From: Pseudoxanthomonas suwonensis | Lineage (GTDB): Bacteria; Pseudomonadota; Gammaproteobacteria; Xanthomonadales; Xanthomonadaceae | Reading direction: 5' to 3' | Length of the DNA: 64,000 nucleotides | Assembly (NCBI RefSeq): GCF_010093235.1 | Contig: NZ_PDWP01000015.1 | Location: forward strand, 1 to 64,000 | The notes under the pieces: model-generated | The model's input: only the letters and a program-made list of their open reading frames with translations | Databases searched by the model: none | Told to the model about the DNA's origin: nothing | In this document: positions 8,933-19,955 of the stretch, piece by piece | Layout of the letters: each line of letters begins with the position of its first letter | How positions within the stretch are numbered: the first letter of the stretch is position 1 | Position numbers and translations under genes: made by a program

Positions 8933-9624
8933 ATGGCAACCCTGGTTTCGATCCGCAACCTCACCAAGACCTACCAGCGCGGCCCGGAGAAGGTCGAAGT
9001 GCTGCATGGCATCGACCTGGACATCCAGGAGGGCGACTTCGTCGCGCTGATGGGACCGTCCGGCTCGGGCAAGACGACCCTGCTGAACCTGATCGGCGGA
9101 CTGGACACGCCCAGCTCCGGCAGCATCGAGGTCGCCGGCCAGCGCATCGACCAGCTCGGCAGCGGCCAGCTCTCGCACTGGCGCAGCCAGAACGTCGGCT
9201 CGTGTTCCAGTTCTACAACCTGATGCCGGCGCTGAGCGCGCAGAAGAACGTGGAGCTGCCGCTGCTGCTGACCAGGCTCGGCGCCGCCCAGCGCAAGCGC
9301 AACGCGCAGATCGCATTGCAGCTGGTGGGCCTGTCCGAGCGCGTCTCGCACAAGCCCAACGAGCTGTCCGGCGGCCAGCAGCAGCGCGTGGCGATCGCCC
9401 GCGCGATCGTCTCCGACCCGACCCTGCTGATCTGCGACGAGCCCACCGGCGACCTGGACCGGCAGTCGGCCGAGGAGATCCTCGGCCTGCTGCAGGCACT
9501 CAACCGCGAGCACGGCAAGACCATCGTGATGGTCACCCACGACCCGAAGGCGGCCGGGTACGCCACCCATACCCTGCACCTGGACAAGGGCACGCTGGTC
9601 GAGCAGGCACCCCAGGCCGCCTGA
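8933..9624 (+). pseudogene. ABC exporter ATPase (MacB/LolD type), one-base frameshift
   Basis: This would be the ATPase of the exporter. The first 89 codons read normally from ATG 8933 and include Walker [10 protein letters not shown]. The reading frame then breaks at about 9200, where GGCTCGTG stands in place of the expected GGCTTCGTG (Gly-Phe-Val of the Q-loop region). The following frame, from about 9202, continues [12 protein letters not shown], the signature LSGGQQQR, Walker B LLICDEP and the switch histidine in VTHD. Restoring one T gives a complete protein of about 230 residues. All other domains are intact, so a base-calling error in a TT run is at least as likely as a real mutation. 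Confidence 0.85.
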
Positions 9625-9642
9625 CGGCGCGGAGGACATGCG

Positions 9643-10809
9643 ATGAAATACCTGCACCTGATCTGGGCGGCGCTGTTCCGGCGCAGGACCCGCACCTTCC
9701 TCACCCTCGCCTCGATCCTGGCCGCGTTCCTGCTGTTCGGCATGCTCGACGGCATCCGCACCGCGTTCGCCGACCTGGGCCGCAACTCCGACGGCGCGCA
9801 GCGCCTGCAGACCACCTCGCGGCTGTCGATGATCGAGAGCCTGCCGATGTCGCTGGCCAACCGCATCGAGCGGCTGGACAACGTCGAGGCGGTGACCTGG
9901 GCCAACTGGTTCGGCGGCGCCTACCAGAACCCGCGCAACCAGCTGTTCACCTTCGCCGTGGCGCCGAACTACCTGGACCTGTACCCGGAGATCGAAGTCG
10001 ATCCGGCGCAGCGCAAGGAGTGGGACGCCACCCGTACCGGCGTGCTCGTGGGCGAAGGCCTGATGCGCCGCTTCGGCTGGAAGGTCGGCCAGCAGATCCC
10101 GCTGCAGTCGACGATCTTCCCCAACAGCGACGGCACCCTGAACTGGTCGTTCGTGATCTCCGGCACGCTGCGCGCCAAGGACGGCAAGAACGCCGGCTTT
10201 ACCGAGAACATGCTGCTGCTGCACTACAAGTACTTCGAGGAGTCCACGCCGTACGTAAACAGCGACGTGGGCTGGTACATCAGCCGCGTGGCCGACGTGC
10301 GCCGCAGCGACGCGGTGGCCAAGGCGATCGACGCGCTGTCGGCCAACTCGCCGCACGAGACCAAGACCATGAGCGAGGCCGCGGCGATGGCCTCGCAGCT
10401 CAAGCAGATGGCCGACATCGGCCTGATCGTCGGCTCGATCATGGGCGCGGTGTTCTTCACCCTGCTGCTGCTGACCGGCAACACCATGGCCCAGGCGGTG
10501 CGCGAGCGCACCTCCGAGCTGGCGGTGCTGCGCACCATCGGCTTCACCGCGCAGTCGGGGCTGGGCATGGTGCTTGCCGAATCCGTGCTGCTGGTACTGC
10601 TGGGCGGCGTGCTGGGCCTGGCCCTGGCCACGGTGCTGGGCCAGATCGTCAACGCCGTCGCCGGCGGGATGATCAACCTGCCGACCATCGGCCTGCAGAG
10701 CTGGCTGCTCGGCCTGGGCCTGATGGTGGCGATCGGCCTGCTGGTCGGCGCGCTGCCGGCGATCCGGGCGATGCGCCTGAACATCGTCGATGCACTGGCC
10801 GGACGCTGA
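9643..10809 (+). CDS. ABC transporter permease 1 (MacB/FtsX-like)
   Basis: This is an inner-membrane permease of the MacB/LolC/FtsX type, 388 residues. It has one N-terminal membrane helix (about 15-38), a large periplasmic MacB_PCD-like domain (about 40-255), and three C-terminal helices (about 262-288, 312-342 and 352-378) containing the FtsX-domain pattern SELAVLRTIGFT. A GGAGG site lies just upstream of the ATG. It is tightly spaced with the ATPase and the second permease, so the transporter is presumably a heterodimer of two related permeases. Confidence 0.88.
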   Translation: MKYLHLIWAALFRRRTRTFLTLASILAAFLLFGMLDGIRTAFADLGRNSDGAQRLQTTSRLSMIESLPMSLANRIERLDNVEAVTWANWFGGAYQNPRNQLFTFAVAPNYLDLYPEIEVDPAQRKEWDATRTGVLVGEGLMRRFGWKVGQQIPLQSTIFPNSDGTLNWSFVISGTLRAKDGKNAGFTENMLLLHYKYFEESTPYVNSDVGWYISRVADVRRSDAVAKAIDALSANSPHETKTMSEAAAMASQLKQMADIGLIVGSIMGAVFFTLLLLTGNTMAQAVRERTSELAVLRTIGFTAQSGLGMVLAESVLLVLLGGVLGLALATVLGQIVNAVAGGMINLPTIGLQSWLLGLGLMVAIGLLVGALPAIRAMRLNIVDALAGR

Positions 10810-10814
10810 GGGGA

Positions 10815-12140
10815 ATGATGATGAACCTGATCAAGAAGATGCTCCGTGGCGCCCTGGTCGCGCTGGTGCTGGTGGTGTCCCTGGTGCTGTGGGTCCTGGC
10901 CCCGTGGCAGGTGCTGCTGCCGGTGGCCGTTCTATTCGCGCTGTGGATGCTGCTGACCCGCAGCGGCCGCCAGGCCGCCTCGGTGACCACGGTCGGCGTG
11001 AGCACCCTGGCCCAGCGCCTGGGTTCGTCCTCGGTGGTGGTGATCGGCATCGCCGGCGTGGTCGGCGTGCTGGTCGCGCTGCTGGCCATGTCCGAGGGCT
11101 ACCGCCAGACCGTGGGCAACACCGGCAACGACGAGACCGCCATCGTGCTGCGCGGCGGCTCCTCGGCCGAGCTGATGTCGGTGCTGGAGCGCGAGGCGAT
11201 CAGCACGATCGAGCGCGCGCCCGAAGTCGCCCGCGACGCCGAGGGCCGGCCGCTGGCCTCGCCGGAACTGCTGGTCGCCGCCAACCTGCCGCTGCGCGAG
11301 GGCAAGGACGACGGCAGCGTGACCCTGCGCGGCGTCGGCCCGATGGCGTGGCAGGTGCGGCCCAACGTCAGGCTCGTTGAGGGCCGCCAGTTCGAGCCCG
11401 GCCGCCGCGAGCTGGTGGTCGGCAAGGGCACGCAGCGCCAGTTCAAGGACCTGGACGTGGGCAAGACCGTGCGCATGGGCAGCAACACCTGGACGGTGGT
11501 CGGCGTGCTGGAGTCCGGCGATTCGACCGAGTCGGAGATGTGGGCCGACGCGGAAATCGTCTCCACCACCTACCGCCGTGGCAGCAGCCGCGCCAGCGTG
11601 ATCGCCAGGCTGACCAGCGCCAAGGCCTTCGACGCGTTCAAGGCCACCCTCGCCGCCGACCCGCGGCTGAAGGTGGAAGCGACCACCACCCGCGAGTACT
11701 TCCGCCGCCAGTCCGAGGGCCTGTCGAAGGTGCTGCGGGTGATCGGCATCGTGGTCGGTTCGATCATGGCCATCGGCGCGGTGTTCGGCGCGCTCAACAC
11801 CATGTTCGCCTCGGTCGCCTCGCGGGCGCGGGAGATCGCCACCCTGCGCGCGATCGGCTTCCGCGGCATGCCGGTGGTGGTGGCGGTGATGCTGGAGACC
11901 ATGCTGCTGGCGGCGCTGGGCGGCATCATCGGCGGCCTGCTGGCCTGGCTGATCTTCAACGGCTACACCGCCTCGACCGTGGCCGGCGGCGTGGCCCAGC
12001 TGACCTTCGAGTTCAAGGTCACCGGCGCCCTGCTGTGGGAAGGCCTGAAGTGGGCCCTGGCCATCGGCTTCATCGGCGGCCTGTTCCCGGCCCTGCGCGC
12101 GGCCAGCCTGCCGGTGACGGAGGCGCTGCGGGCGGCGTGA
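10815..12140 (+). CDS. ABC transporter permease 2 (MacB/FtsX-like)
   Basis: This is the second permease of the exporter, 441 residues. Two closely spaced helices at the N terminus (about 10-50) are followed by another membrane helix (about 72-95), a periplasmic domain, and three C-terminal helices with the FtsX signature REIATLRAIGF near residue 340. Three consecutive ATG codons (10815, 10818, 10821) offer starts. The third is best spaced from the GAGGGG at 10808-10813. Only five bases separate the stop of permease 1 from the first ATG, implying coupled translation. A clear terminator follows the gene. Confidence 0.87.
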   Translation: MMMNLIKKMLRGALVALVLVVSLVLWVLAPWQVLLPVAVLFALWMLLTRSGRQAASVTTVGVSTLAQRLGSSSVVVIGIAGVVGVLVALLAMSEGYRQTVGNTGNDETAIVLRGGSSAELMSVLEREAISTIERAPEVARDAEGRPLASPELLVAANLPLREGKDDGSVTLRGVGPMAWQVRPNVRLVEGRQFEPGRRELVVGKGTQRQFKDLDVGKTVRMGSNTWTVVGVLESGDSTESEMWADAEIVSTTYRRGSSRASVIARLTSAKAFDAFKATLAADPRLKVEATTTREYFRRQSEGLSKVLRVIGIVVGSIMAIGAVFGALNTMFASVASRAREIATLRAIGFRGMPVVVAVMLETMLLAALGGIIGGLLAWLIFNGYTASTVAGGVAQLTFEFKVTGALLWEGLKWALAIGFIGGLFPALRAASLPVTEALRAA

Positions 12141-12205
12141 TGGCGTAGCGCCACGCGCGGGCCGGGAATACCGCGCGTGGTTGACGATCGAGCCCTGCTG
12201 CATCG

Positions 12206-12236
12206 AACGCCCGGCCTCGTGCCGGGCGTTTTCTTC
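12206..12236 (+). terminator. Rho-independent terminator of the exporter operon
   Basis: A 10-bp stem (AACGCCCGGC / GCCGGGCGTT) with a five-base loop is followed by a run of T residues (TTTTCTT). It sits 65 bp after the second permease stop. Confidence 0.85.
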
Positions 12237-12252
12237 TGGCGAGTGACCCCGC

Positions 12253-12377
12253 GTAGCCCGGATAAGGCCGCAGGCCGCATCCGGGGACCGCCGATACTGG
12301 AGGACCCCGGATGCGCTTCGCTTATCCGGGCTACGGTGCTGGAGAACCCCCGGATGCGCTTCGCCTATCCGGGCTAC
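12253..12377. repeat. Three REP palindromes between exporter operon and adk
   Basis: REP units lie at 12253-12286, 12305-12334 and 12347-12377. The first is in one orientation (GTAGCCCGGATAAGGCC) and the next two are inverted and lie only 12 bp apart. They occupy the 400-base gap between the convergent exporter operon and adk, together with a terminator for each side. No gene is present there. Confidence 0.85.
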
Positions 12378-12435
12378 GCTGCCACGGCAGCGCCTGGGAC
12401 GAGCCCCCACACGCGCCCGAAGCAATCGCCGGCAT

Positions 12436-12470
12436 AAAAAAAACGCGCCACCCAGACGCAGCGCGTTCTT
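12436..12470 (-). terminator. adk: Rho-independent terminator of adk
   Basis: Read on the minus strand, AACGCGC and GCGCGTT pair around a 12-base loop and are followed by eight T residues in total. The structure lies 78 bp beyond the adk stop codon. Confidence 0.85.
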
Positions 12471-12547
12471 CATATCCGGCTGGCCGGAAGCCACACAGGA
12501 TCCGACCCTCTCCCAATCCCCCCCCCGGAGGAGAGGGCCACTGCCCC

Positions 12548-13114
12548 TCAGGCCTTCTTCAGCGCGGCCAGGATGCGGGCGGTGATCTCGTCCATGGTGC
12601 CGACGCCGTCGATGCGGGTCAGCGTGCCGCGGTTCCCGTAGAAGCCGATCACCGGGGCGGTGGAGTCGTTGTACACCTGCAGGCGCTTGCGCACCGACTC
12701 GGGGTTGTCGTCGTCGCGACCTTCGGCCTTGGCGCGGCCGGCGATGCGCTCGACCAGCAGGTCGGTCGCCACGTCCAGCTGCACCACCGCGTCCAGCGGC
12801 TGGCCGATCTTGGCCAGCAGGCCGTCCAGGGCGTCGGCCTGGGCGAGGTTGCGCGGATAGCCGTCGAGGATGAAGCCCTTGGCCACGTCGTCACGGCCGA
12901 GGCGCGACTCGAGCATGCCGAGCAGGATGTCGTCGGACACCAGCTCGCCGCGGGCCATCACTTCCTTTGCCTGCAGGCCGAGCGGACTGCCGGCGGCGAC
13001 TTCGGCGCGCAGCAGGTCGCCGGTGGAGATATGCGGGACGCCCAGCGTTTCCTTCAGGCGGGTAGCCTGGGTTCCCTTGCCGGACCCGGGCGGGCCAAGT
13101 AGTACAAGTCGCAT
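12548..13114 (-). CDS. adk: Adenylate kinase
   Basis: This enzyme interconverts ATP, AMP and ADP in the cytosol. The 188-residue protein has the P-loop GPPGSGKGT at residues 7-15, the AMP-site STGDLLR, and LDGYPRN. The LID is the short form without a zinc motif, which matches the roughly 187-residue enzymes I recall from Xanthomonas. An ATG was preferred to the TTG codon immediately before it, and AGGGAG lies about ten bases upstream. It is divergent from the PPi-dependent phosphofructokinase. Confidence 0.95.
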   Translation of the reverse strand: MRLVLLGPPGSGKGTQATRLKETLGVPHISTGDLLRAEVAAGSPLGLQAKEVMARGELVSDDILLGMLESRLGRDDVAKGFILDGYPRNLAQADALDGLLAKIGQPLDAVVQLDVATDLLVERIAGRAKAEGRDDDNPESVRKRLQVYNDSTAPVIGFYGNRGTLTRIDGVGTMDEITARILAALKKA

Positions 13115-13267
13115 CAATCGACTCCCTGGATGAATGTTCCGTAGGGGCCCGGGGCGCTAGACTCCCCACCGTCCCTGGCGGCGCGCGCTGCGCCGCACCA
13201 AGGTCCGGCAGCTTACCGCATCCGGCCTTCCAGTCCCAGAACAATGTCCCGTCCCCAGGAGTCGTCC

Positions 13268-14536
13268 ATGGCCCGCGCCAAACCCGAAGGCACCCTGCTG
13301 TACGCCCAGTCCGGCGGTGTTACCGCTGTCATCAACGCCACCGCCAGCGGCGTGATATCCGAGGCGCGGGCGCGGGGGGTGAAGGTGCTGGCGGCCCGCA
13401 ACGGCATCCTCGGTGCGCTGCGCGAGGAACTGGTGGACACCACGAAGGAGTCGGCCGCCGCCATCGCCGCGCTCGCCCAGACCCCGGGCGGCGCCTTCGG
13501 TTCGTGCCGCTACAAGCTCAAGAGCCTGGACGCCGACCGCGCCAAGTACGAGCGCCTGCTACAGGTGCTGCAGGCGCACGACGTGCGCTGGTTCCTCTAC
13601 AACGGCGGCAACGATTCCGCCGACACCGCGTGGAAGGTCTCGCAGCTGGCGAAGGAATTCGGCTATCCGCTGACCTGCATCGGCGTGCCCAAGACCATCG
13701 ACAACGACCTGGCGGTGACCGACACCTGCCCGGGCTTCGGTTCGGCCGCCAAGTACACTGCCGTGTCCGTGCGCGAGGCGGCGCTGGACGTGCAGGCCAT
13801 GGCCGAGACCTCGACCAAGGTGTTCGTGTACGAGGCCATGGGCCGCCACGCCGGCTGGCTGGCCGCGGCCGCGGGCCTGGCCGGGCAGTCGCCGGACGAT
13901 GCCCCGCAGATCATCCTGTTCCCAGAGCGCGCCTACGACGAGGCCGCGTTCCTGGCCCAGGTCGACAAGGTGGTGAAGAAGGTCGGCTGGTGCGTGGTGG
14001 TGGCCAGCGAAGGCATCCGCGACAAGGACGGCAGGTTCGTCGCCGACGCCGGCGGCGGCAAGGACGCGTTCGGCCACACCCAGCTCGGCGGCGTGGCTTC
14101 GTACCTGGCCGGCAAGGTCAAGGACGGGCTCGGCTACAAGGTGCACTGGACCCTGCCGGACTACCTGCAGCGCTCTGCCCGGCACCTGGCCTCGAAGACC
14201 GACTGGGAGCAGGCCCAGGCCGTGGGCAAGGCGGCGGTGCAGTACGCGCTGCAGGGCCGCAACGCGGTGATGCCGGTGATCGTGCGCACGTCGTCGACCC
14301 CGTACCGCTGGAAGATCGAAGCGGCGCCGCTGCACAAGGTCGCCAACCACGAGAAGACCATGCCGGCCGGCTTCATCCGCAAGGACGGTTTCGGAATCAC
14401 CGCCAGGGCACGTGAATACCTGGAGCCGCTGATCCGCGGCGAGGCCCCGCTGGCCTACGGCCGCGATGGCCTGCCGAAGTACGTGACCCTGAAGAACACG
14501 CCGGTGAAGAAGAAGCTGCCGGCCTGGGAAGGCTGA
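13268..14536 (+). CDS. pfp: Pyrophosphate-dependent 6-phosphofructokinase
   Basis: This enzyme reversibly phosphorylates fructose 6-phosphate using PPi instead of ATP, giving a reversible glycolytic step. In its 422 residues, GGNDS at 113-117 and PKTIDND at 141-147 carry the Asp and Lys typical of PPi-using enzymes, where ATP-using enzymes have Gly. The substrate-site motif MGRHAGWLA is at 190-198. ATG 13268 was chosen because the longer in-frame leader looks non-coding. It lies between adk and the proton-pumping pyrophosphatase. The three genes control AMP/ADP and PPi pools, so their proximity makes metabolic sense. Confidence 0.93.
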   Translation: MARAKPEGTLLYAQSGGVTAVINATASGVISEARARGVKVLAARNGILGALREELVDTTKESAAAIAALAQTPGGAFGSCRYKLKSLDADRAKYERLLQVLQAHDVRWFLYNGGNDSADTAWKVSQLAKEFGYPLTCIGVPKTIDNDLAVTDTCPGFGSAAKYTAVSVREAALDVQAMAETSTKVFVYEAMGRHAGWLAAAAGLAGQSPDDAPQIILFPERAYDEAAFLAQVDKVVKKVGWCVVVASEGIRDKDGRFVADAGGGKDAFGHTQLGGVASYLAGKVKDGLGYKVHWTLPDYLQRSARHLASKTDWEQAQAVGKAAVQYALQGRNAVMPVIVRTSSTPYRWKIEAAPLHKVANHEKTMPAGFIRKDGFGITARAREYLEPLIRGEAPLAYGRDGLPKYVTLKNTPVKKKLPAWEG

Positions 14537-14540
14537 GGCC

Positions 14541-14940
14541 ATGGCGGCAGGCGACGCGGCCGAAGGGTTGGCCGCGTTGCTCGCCGCGCTGGAGGCCGGG
14601 CTGCACCATCCCGGCCGCGACTGCGGCCGCGGGCGGCTGCCTGCTGCATCCGGATTTCCACGAGGTGGGGCGCTCCGGCGCCCGCTACGACCGCGACACG
14701 GTCATCGGCGTCCTCGCCAGTGGCACGCCGCGCCCGCAGGTGCGGGCCGGCGGCCACCGCGTGCAGCGGCCTGGCCCGGGCTGGGCGCTGCTGCATTACC
14801 ACTCGGTGCAGGTGGGCAGGGATGACGGCGCCAGCCATGCCACCTGCGCAGCTCGATCTGGACCCGGGTGGCCGACGGCAGCCGGCAGCTCTCACCACCA
14901 GGGAATCCCGGTGGATCGGGACACACTGCCCCTGTACTGA
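14541..14940 (+). pseudogene. SnoaL/DUF4440-like gene broken by several frameshifts
   Basis: Pieces of one small protein can be followed through three breaks. The first frame (14541 to about 14634) reads LEAGLHHPGRDC. The frame then shifts to LLHPDFHEVGRSGARYDRD, GVLASGTPRPQ and ALLHYHSVQV (about 14640-14840). After a lost C near 14841 it reads LRSSIWTRVADGSRQL, and after a further shift near 14893 it ends HHQGIPVDRDTLPLY. The order and motifs resemble a nuclear-transport-factor-2-like DUF4440 protein. As written it cannot make a full product. It starts four bases after pfp. Confidence 0.6.
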
Positions 14941-14960
14941 GCGTGCCTGCCGGGGCTGGC

Positions 14961-15527
14961 TCAGCCGCAGGCGCCGGAAGGCGCCTGCACCACGGCGCTG
15001 AACTGCGGCAGCGACGCCGCCGCCGAGGCAGCCTGCTGGCGCCCTTCCTCCAGGTAGACGCGGGTCTGACCCTGGCCATCGCGCGCCACGGTCCCGCCGG
15101 CCTTGCGCCAGACCTGCACCACGGCCTCGCGGCCCGCACAGGCCGCCTCCGGGATCCGGACCACGTCGTTGAGCGTCCAGCCGGCGGTGGCCGACGGTTG
15201 CGCCCGCGCCGCGTCCACGAAGCGCGCCCGTGGCTGGCAGGCGCCACCGACCGGCACCACCTGCAGGTCGTAGCCGGCCGCGGCGTAGCGGCCTTCCAGG
15301 CGCACGCAGGCCTCGGGGATCTGCCGCACCGTGTGCAGCGCGCCAGGCGCCTGCGGCGCGCCGACGCGGGGCGTGGGGCCTTCCGCCTGCGGCTGCGCGC
15401 GCAGGGGCATGACCAGCGCCAGGGCGGTGGCCAGCAGGACCAGCAGCAGGGACTGGCGGTAGGCGGCGTGGCTGCGCACGGCCTGGACGCCGGTGGCGCG
15501 GTGGGGACGCAGGGGATGGCGGTTCAT
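14961..15527 (-). CDS. Hypothetical secreted or membrane-anchored protein
   Basis: I do not recognise this 188-residue protein. Residues 25-44 form a hydrophobic signal or anchor (SLLLVLLATALALVMPL) after an Arg/His-rich start. The rest is soluble with five Cys, including PEACVRLEGRY and PEAACAGRE, which look like two related half-repeats around 70-130. This suggests a disulfide-bearing periplasmic protein. It is convergent with the broken SnoaL-like gene and divergent from hppA. Confidence 0.6.
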   Translation of the reverse strand: MNRHPLRPHRATGVQAVRSHAAYRQSLLLVLLATALALVMPLRAQPQAEGPTPRVGAPQAPGALHTVRQIPEACVRLEGRYAAAGYDLQVVPVGGACQPRARFVDAARAQPSATAGWTLNDVVRIPEAACAGREAVVQVWRKAGGTVARDGQGQTRVYLEEGRQQAASAAASLPQFSAVVQAPSGACG

Positions 15528-15749
15528 GTGCAGCGCGCGTGCGGGGGGACTACAGCCTGACGCGACCTAGATGAACGTCGTGTGGCCTTCTGCACTCCGC
15601 TGCGGTCATACTCCGCCCACTCCACGGAAGTCGAACACGGTGCGACGCGTCTCGGTAACGGGTCCGTTCCAGTGCTTCATGGCTCGCCAGGCGTGGTCCC
15701 TCCCTGTTCGACTCCGGTCGGACGGCATCCACACACCTCGGGAGGGGTC

Positions 15750-17754
<2,005 letters not shown>

Positions 17755-17777
<23 letters not shown>

Positions 17778-18632
17778 TCGTTGGTGGTTGTTGAACGAGG
17801 AAGCCCCGGTCATGCCGGGGCTTCGTCTTTTTCCCTCTCCTCCCGGGGAAGGGCGCACGCTCGCGCGGCCCGGGCGCGAGGCAGATGCGTAGCCCGGATA
17901 AGGCCGAAGGCCGCATCCGGGACCCTCCAGGTCGTCAGGGCATCGCGGGGACCCCGGATGCGCTTCGCTTATCCGGGCTACGCGCCTGTTGCTGGTGCCG
18001 CTGCTTTGATCGTTGGTGGTTGTTGAACGAGGAAGCCCCGGCCATGCCGGGGCTTTTTCGTTCTCCCCTCTCCCTCCGGAGCAAGGCCCGCAAGCTTGAG
18101 CGGCCCGTGGGACACGAAGCAGGGATTGGACAAGGAATCGGAGTCCGCGCACCCGCGCGCACCAGATGCGTAGCCCGGATAAGGCCGAAGGCCGCATCCG
18201 GGAGCCTCCAGGTCTCAGGCCATCGCGGGGACCCCGGATGCGCTTCGCTTATCCGGGCTACGAGCCTGGCGCCGCTGGCTTGATCGTCGATGCTCGTTGA
18301 ACGGAAAAGCCCCCTCTCCCGTGGGGAGAGAGGAGCAAGATGCGTAGCCCGGATAAGGCCGAAGGCCGCATCCGGGACCCTCCAGGTCGTCAGGGCATCG
18401 CGGGGACCCCGGATGCGCTTCGCTTATCCGGGCTACGAGCCTGGCGCCGCTGCTTGATCGTCGATGCTCGTTGAACGGAAAAGTCAGATGCGTAGCCCGG
18501 ATAAGGCCGAAGGCCGCATCCGGGACCCTCCAGGTCGTCAGGCCATCGCGGGGACCCCGGATGCGCTTCGCTTATCCGGGCTACGCGCCTGGCGCCGATG
18601 CCTTGATCGTCGATGCTCGTTGAACGGAAAAG
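17755..18632. repeat. Tandem REP array that has duplicated the hppA 3-prime end
   Basis: Four REP pairs lie at 17889-17981, 18170-18261, 18344-18436 and 18492-18584. Each is followed by a copy of the hppA tail. The copy at 17986-18055 keeps the last codons (CTGGTGCCGCTGCTTTGA), the downstream GATCGTTGGTGGTTGTTGAA and the terminator. The later copies are shorter (CTTGATCGTCGATGCTCGTT at about 18280, 18454 and 18602). The array fills the whole gap between hppA and pepP and holds no gene. It looks like tandem duplication of a segment running from the hppA stop through one REP pair. Confidence 0.85.
17801..17833 (+). terminator. hppA: hppA terminator
   Basis: The stem AAGCCCCGG / CCGGGGCTT with a short loop is followed by CGTCTTTTT. 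A near-identical copy recurs at 18033-18058. Confidence 0.8.
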
Positions 18633-19955
18633 TCAGCCCGCCATGAAGGCCTCGATCTCGTCGGCCGAGCGGGCCAGGCCCTCGGTGAGCACGCGGTGCC
18701 CGTCCTCGGTCACCACCACGTTGTCCTCGGTGCGGATGCCGATGCCGCGCCAGCGCTCGTGCACGGAGGTGTCGTCCGGCATCACGTACAGGCCCGGCTC
18801 GATGGTGAACACCATGCCCGGCTCCAGCAGGCGCGACTCGCCGTCGATGCGATAGTCACCCACGTCGTGCACGTCCAGGCCCAGCCAGTGGCCGCTCTTG
18901 TGGCGGTAGAAACGCCTGTAGCGCTCCTCGGACAGGTTCTTCTCCAGCGAACCCTTGAGCAGGCCCAGGCGCAGCAGCCCCTCGGTGAGGGTCTCCACCG
19001 CCGCTTCGTGCATGGCGATCCACGGCGTGCCAGGCCTGGCCAGGGACAGCGCCGCGGCCTGCGCCTGCCCGACCAGGTCGTGCAGCGCGCGCTGCTCCTT
19101 GCCGAAGCGGCCATTGGCCGGGAAGGTGCGGGTGATGTCGGCGGCGTAGCAGCGGTATTCGGCGCCGGCGTCGACCAGCACCAGGTCGCCGTCGCGCACG
19201 CGCGCGTTGTTGGCGATGTAGTGCAGCACGCAGCCGTTGGCCCCGGCGCCGACGATGCTGGCATAGGCCGGGCAGGCATCGGAGGCGCGGAACACGCGCT
19301 CCAGTTCGGCCTGCAGTTCGTACTCGTACATGCCCGGCCGCACCGCGCGCATGGCCTCCTGGTGCGCGCGGATGCTGATCTCGGCCGCCTTCTGCATCAG
19401 CCGCAGCTCGTCGGCCGACTTGAACAGGCGCTGCTCGTGCAGCAGGTGGCCCAGTTCGAGGAATTCGTGCGGCGGCTGTGCGCCGTGGCGGACCTGGGCG
19501 CGCACGCGGTTGACCCAGCCGATCAGCTTGAGGTCGAACTCGGCGTCGCGGCCGAAGTGGTAGTACACCCGCGAGCGGCCTTCGAGCAGGCCGGGCAGGA
19601 TGTCGTCCAGGTCGTCGATCGGATAAGCGTCGTCCATGCCGAACGCCGCCACCGCGCCTTCCTGGCCGAACCGCGGACCGTCCCAGGCCTCGCGCTCGGG
19701 ATCGCGCTCGCGGCAGAACAGCAGGGCCTCGCCGTGCCTGCGCCCGGGCACCAGCACCAGCACCGCGTCCGGCTCCGGGAAGCCGCTGAGGTACCAGAAA
19801 TCCGAGTCCTGGCGGTACGGGTAATGGGTGTCGTGGCTGCGCACGCGCTGCGGCGCGGCCGGCAGCACCAGGATGGCGTCGTCGCCGGCCATGCCCATGA
19901 GCTGGCGGCGCCGGCGCGCGAACTCCGCGACGGGGATACCGGTGATCGAGCGCAT
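18633..19955 (-). CDS. pepP: Xaa-Pro aminopeptidase (M24B)
   Basis: This cytosolic metallopeptidase removes residues preceding proline. The 440-residue protein has the N-terminal domain at about 1-170 and the pita-bread domain after it. Metal-ligand motifs VDAGAEY and AADITRTFP, SGHWLGLDVHDVGDY, TIEPGLY and RTEDNVVV are all present. The ATG overlaps the stop of the upstream UPF0149 gene by one base (TGATG), indicating translational coupling. Gene order with the YecA-like gene matches gammaproteobacterial pepP operons. Confidence 0.93.
   Translation of the reverse strand: MRSITGIPVAEFARRRRQLMGMAGDDAILVLPAAPQRVRSHDTHYPYRQDSDFWYLSGFPEPDAVLVLVPGRRHGEALLFCRERDPEREAWDGPRFGQEGAVAAFGMDDAYPIDDLDDILPGLLEGRSRVYYHFGRDAEFDLKLIGWVNRVRAQVRHGAQPPHEFLELGHLLHEQRLFKSADELRLMQKAAEISIRAHQEAMRAVRPGMYEYELQAELERVFRASDACPAYASIVGAGANGCVLHYIANNARVRDGDLVLVDAGAEYRCYAADITRTFPANGRFGKEQRALHDLVGQAQAAALSLARPGTPWIAMHEAAVETLTEGLLRLGLLKGSLEKNLSEERYRRFYRHKSGHWLGLDVHDVGDYRIDGESRLLEPGMVFTIEPGLYVMPDDTSVHERWRGIGIRTEDNVVVTEDGHRVLTEGLARSADEIEAFMAG

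Noticed and set aside
9638-9640. Alternative ATG for permease 1
   Set aside because: It lies in a different frame from the permease and overlaps the ribosome site.
17889-18584. CRISPR-like array downstream of hppA
   Set aside because: The same REP palindromes recur with duplicated gene-tail linkers, not unique spacers.
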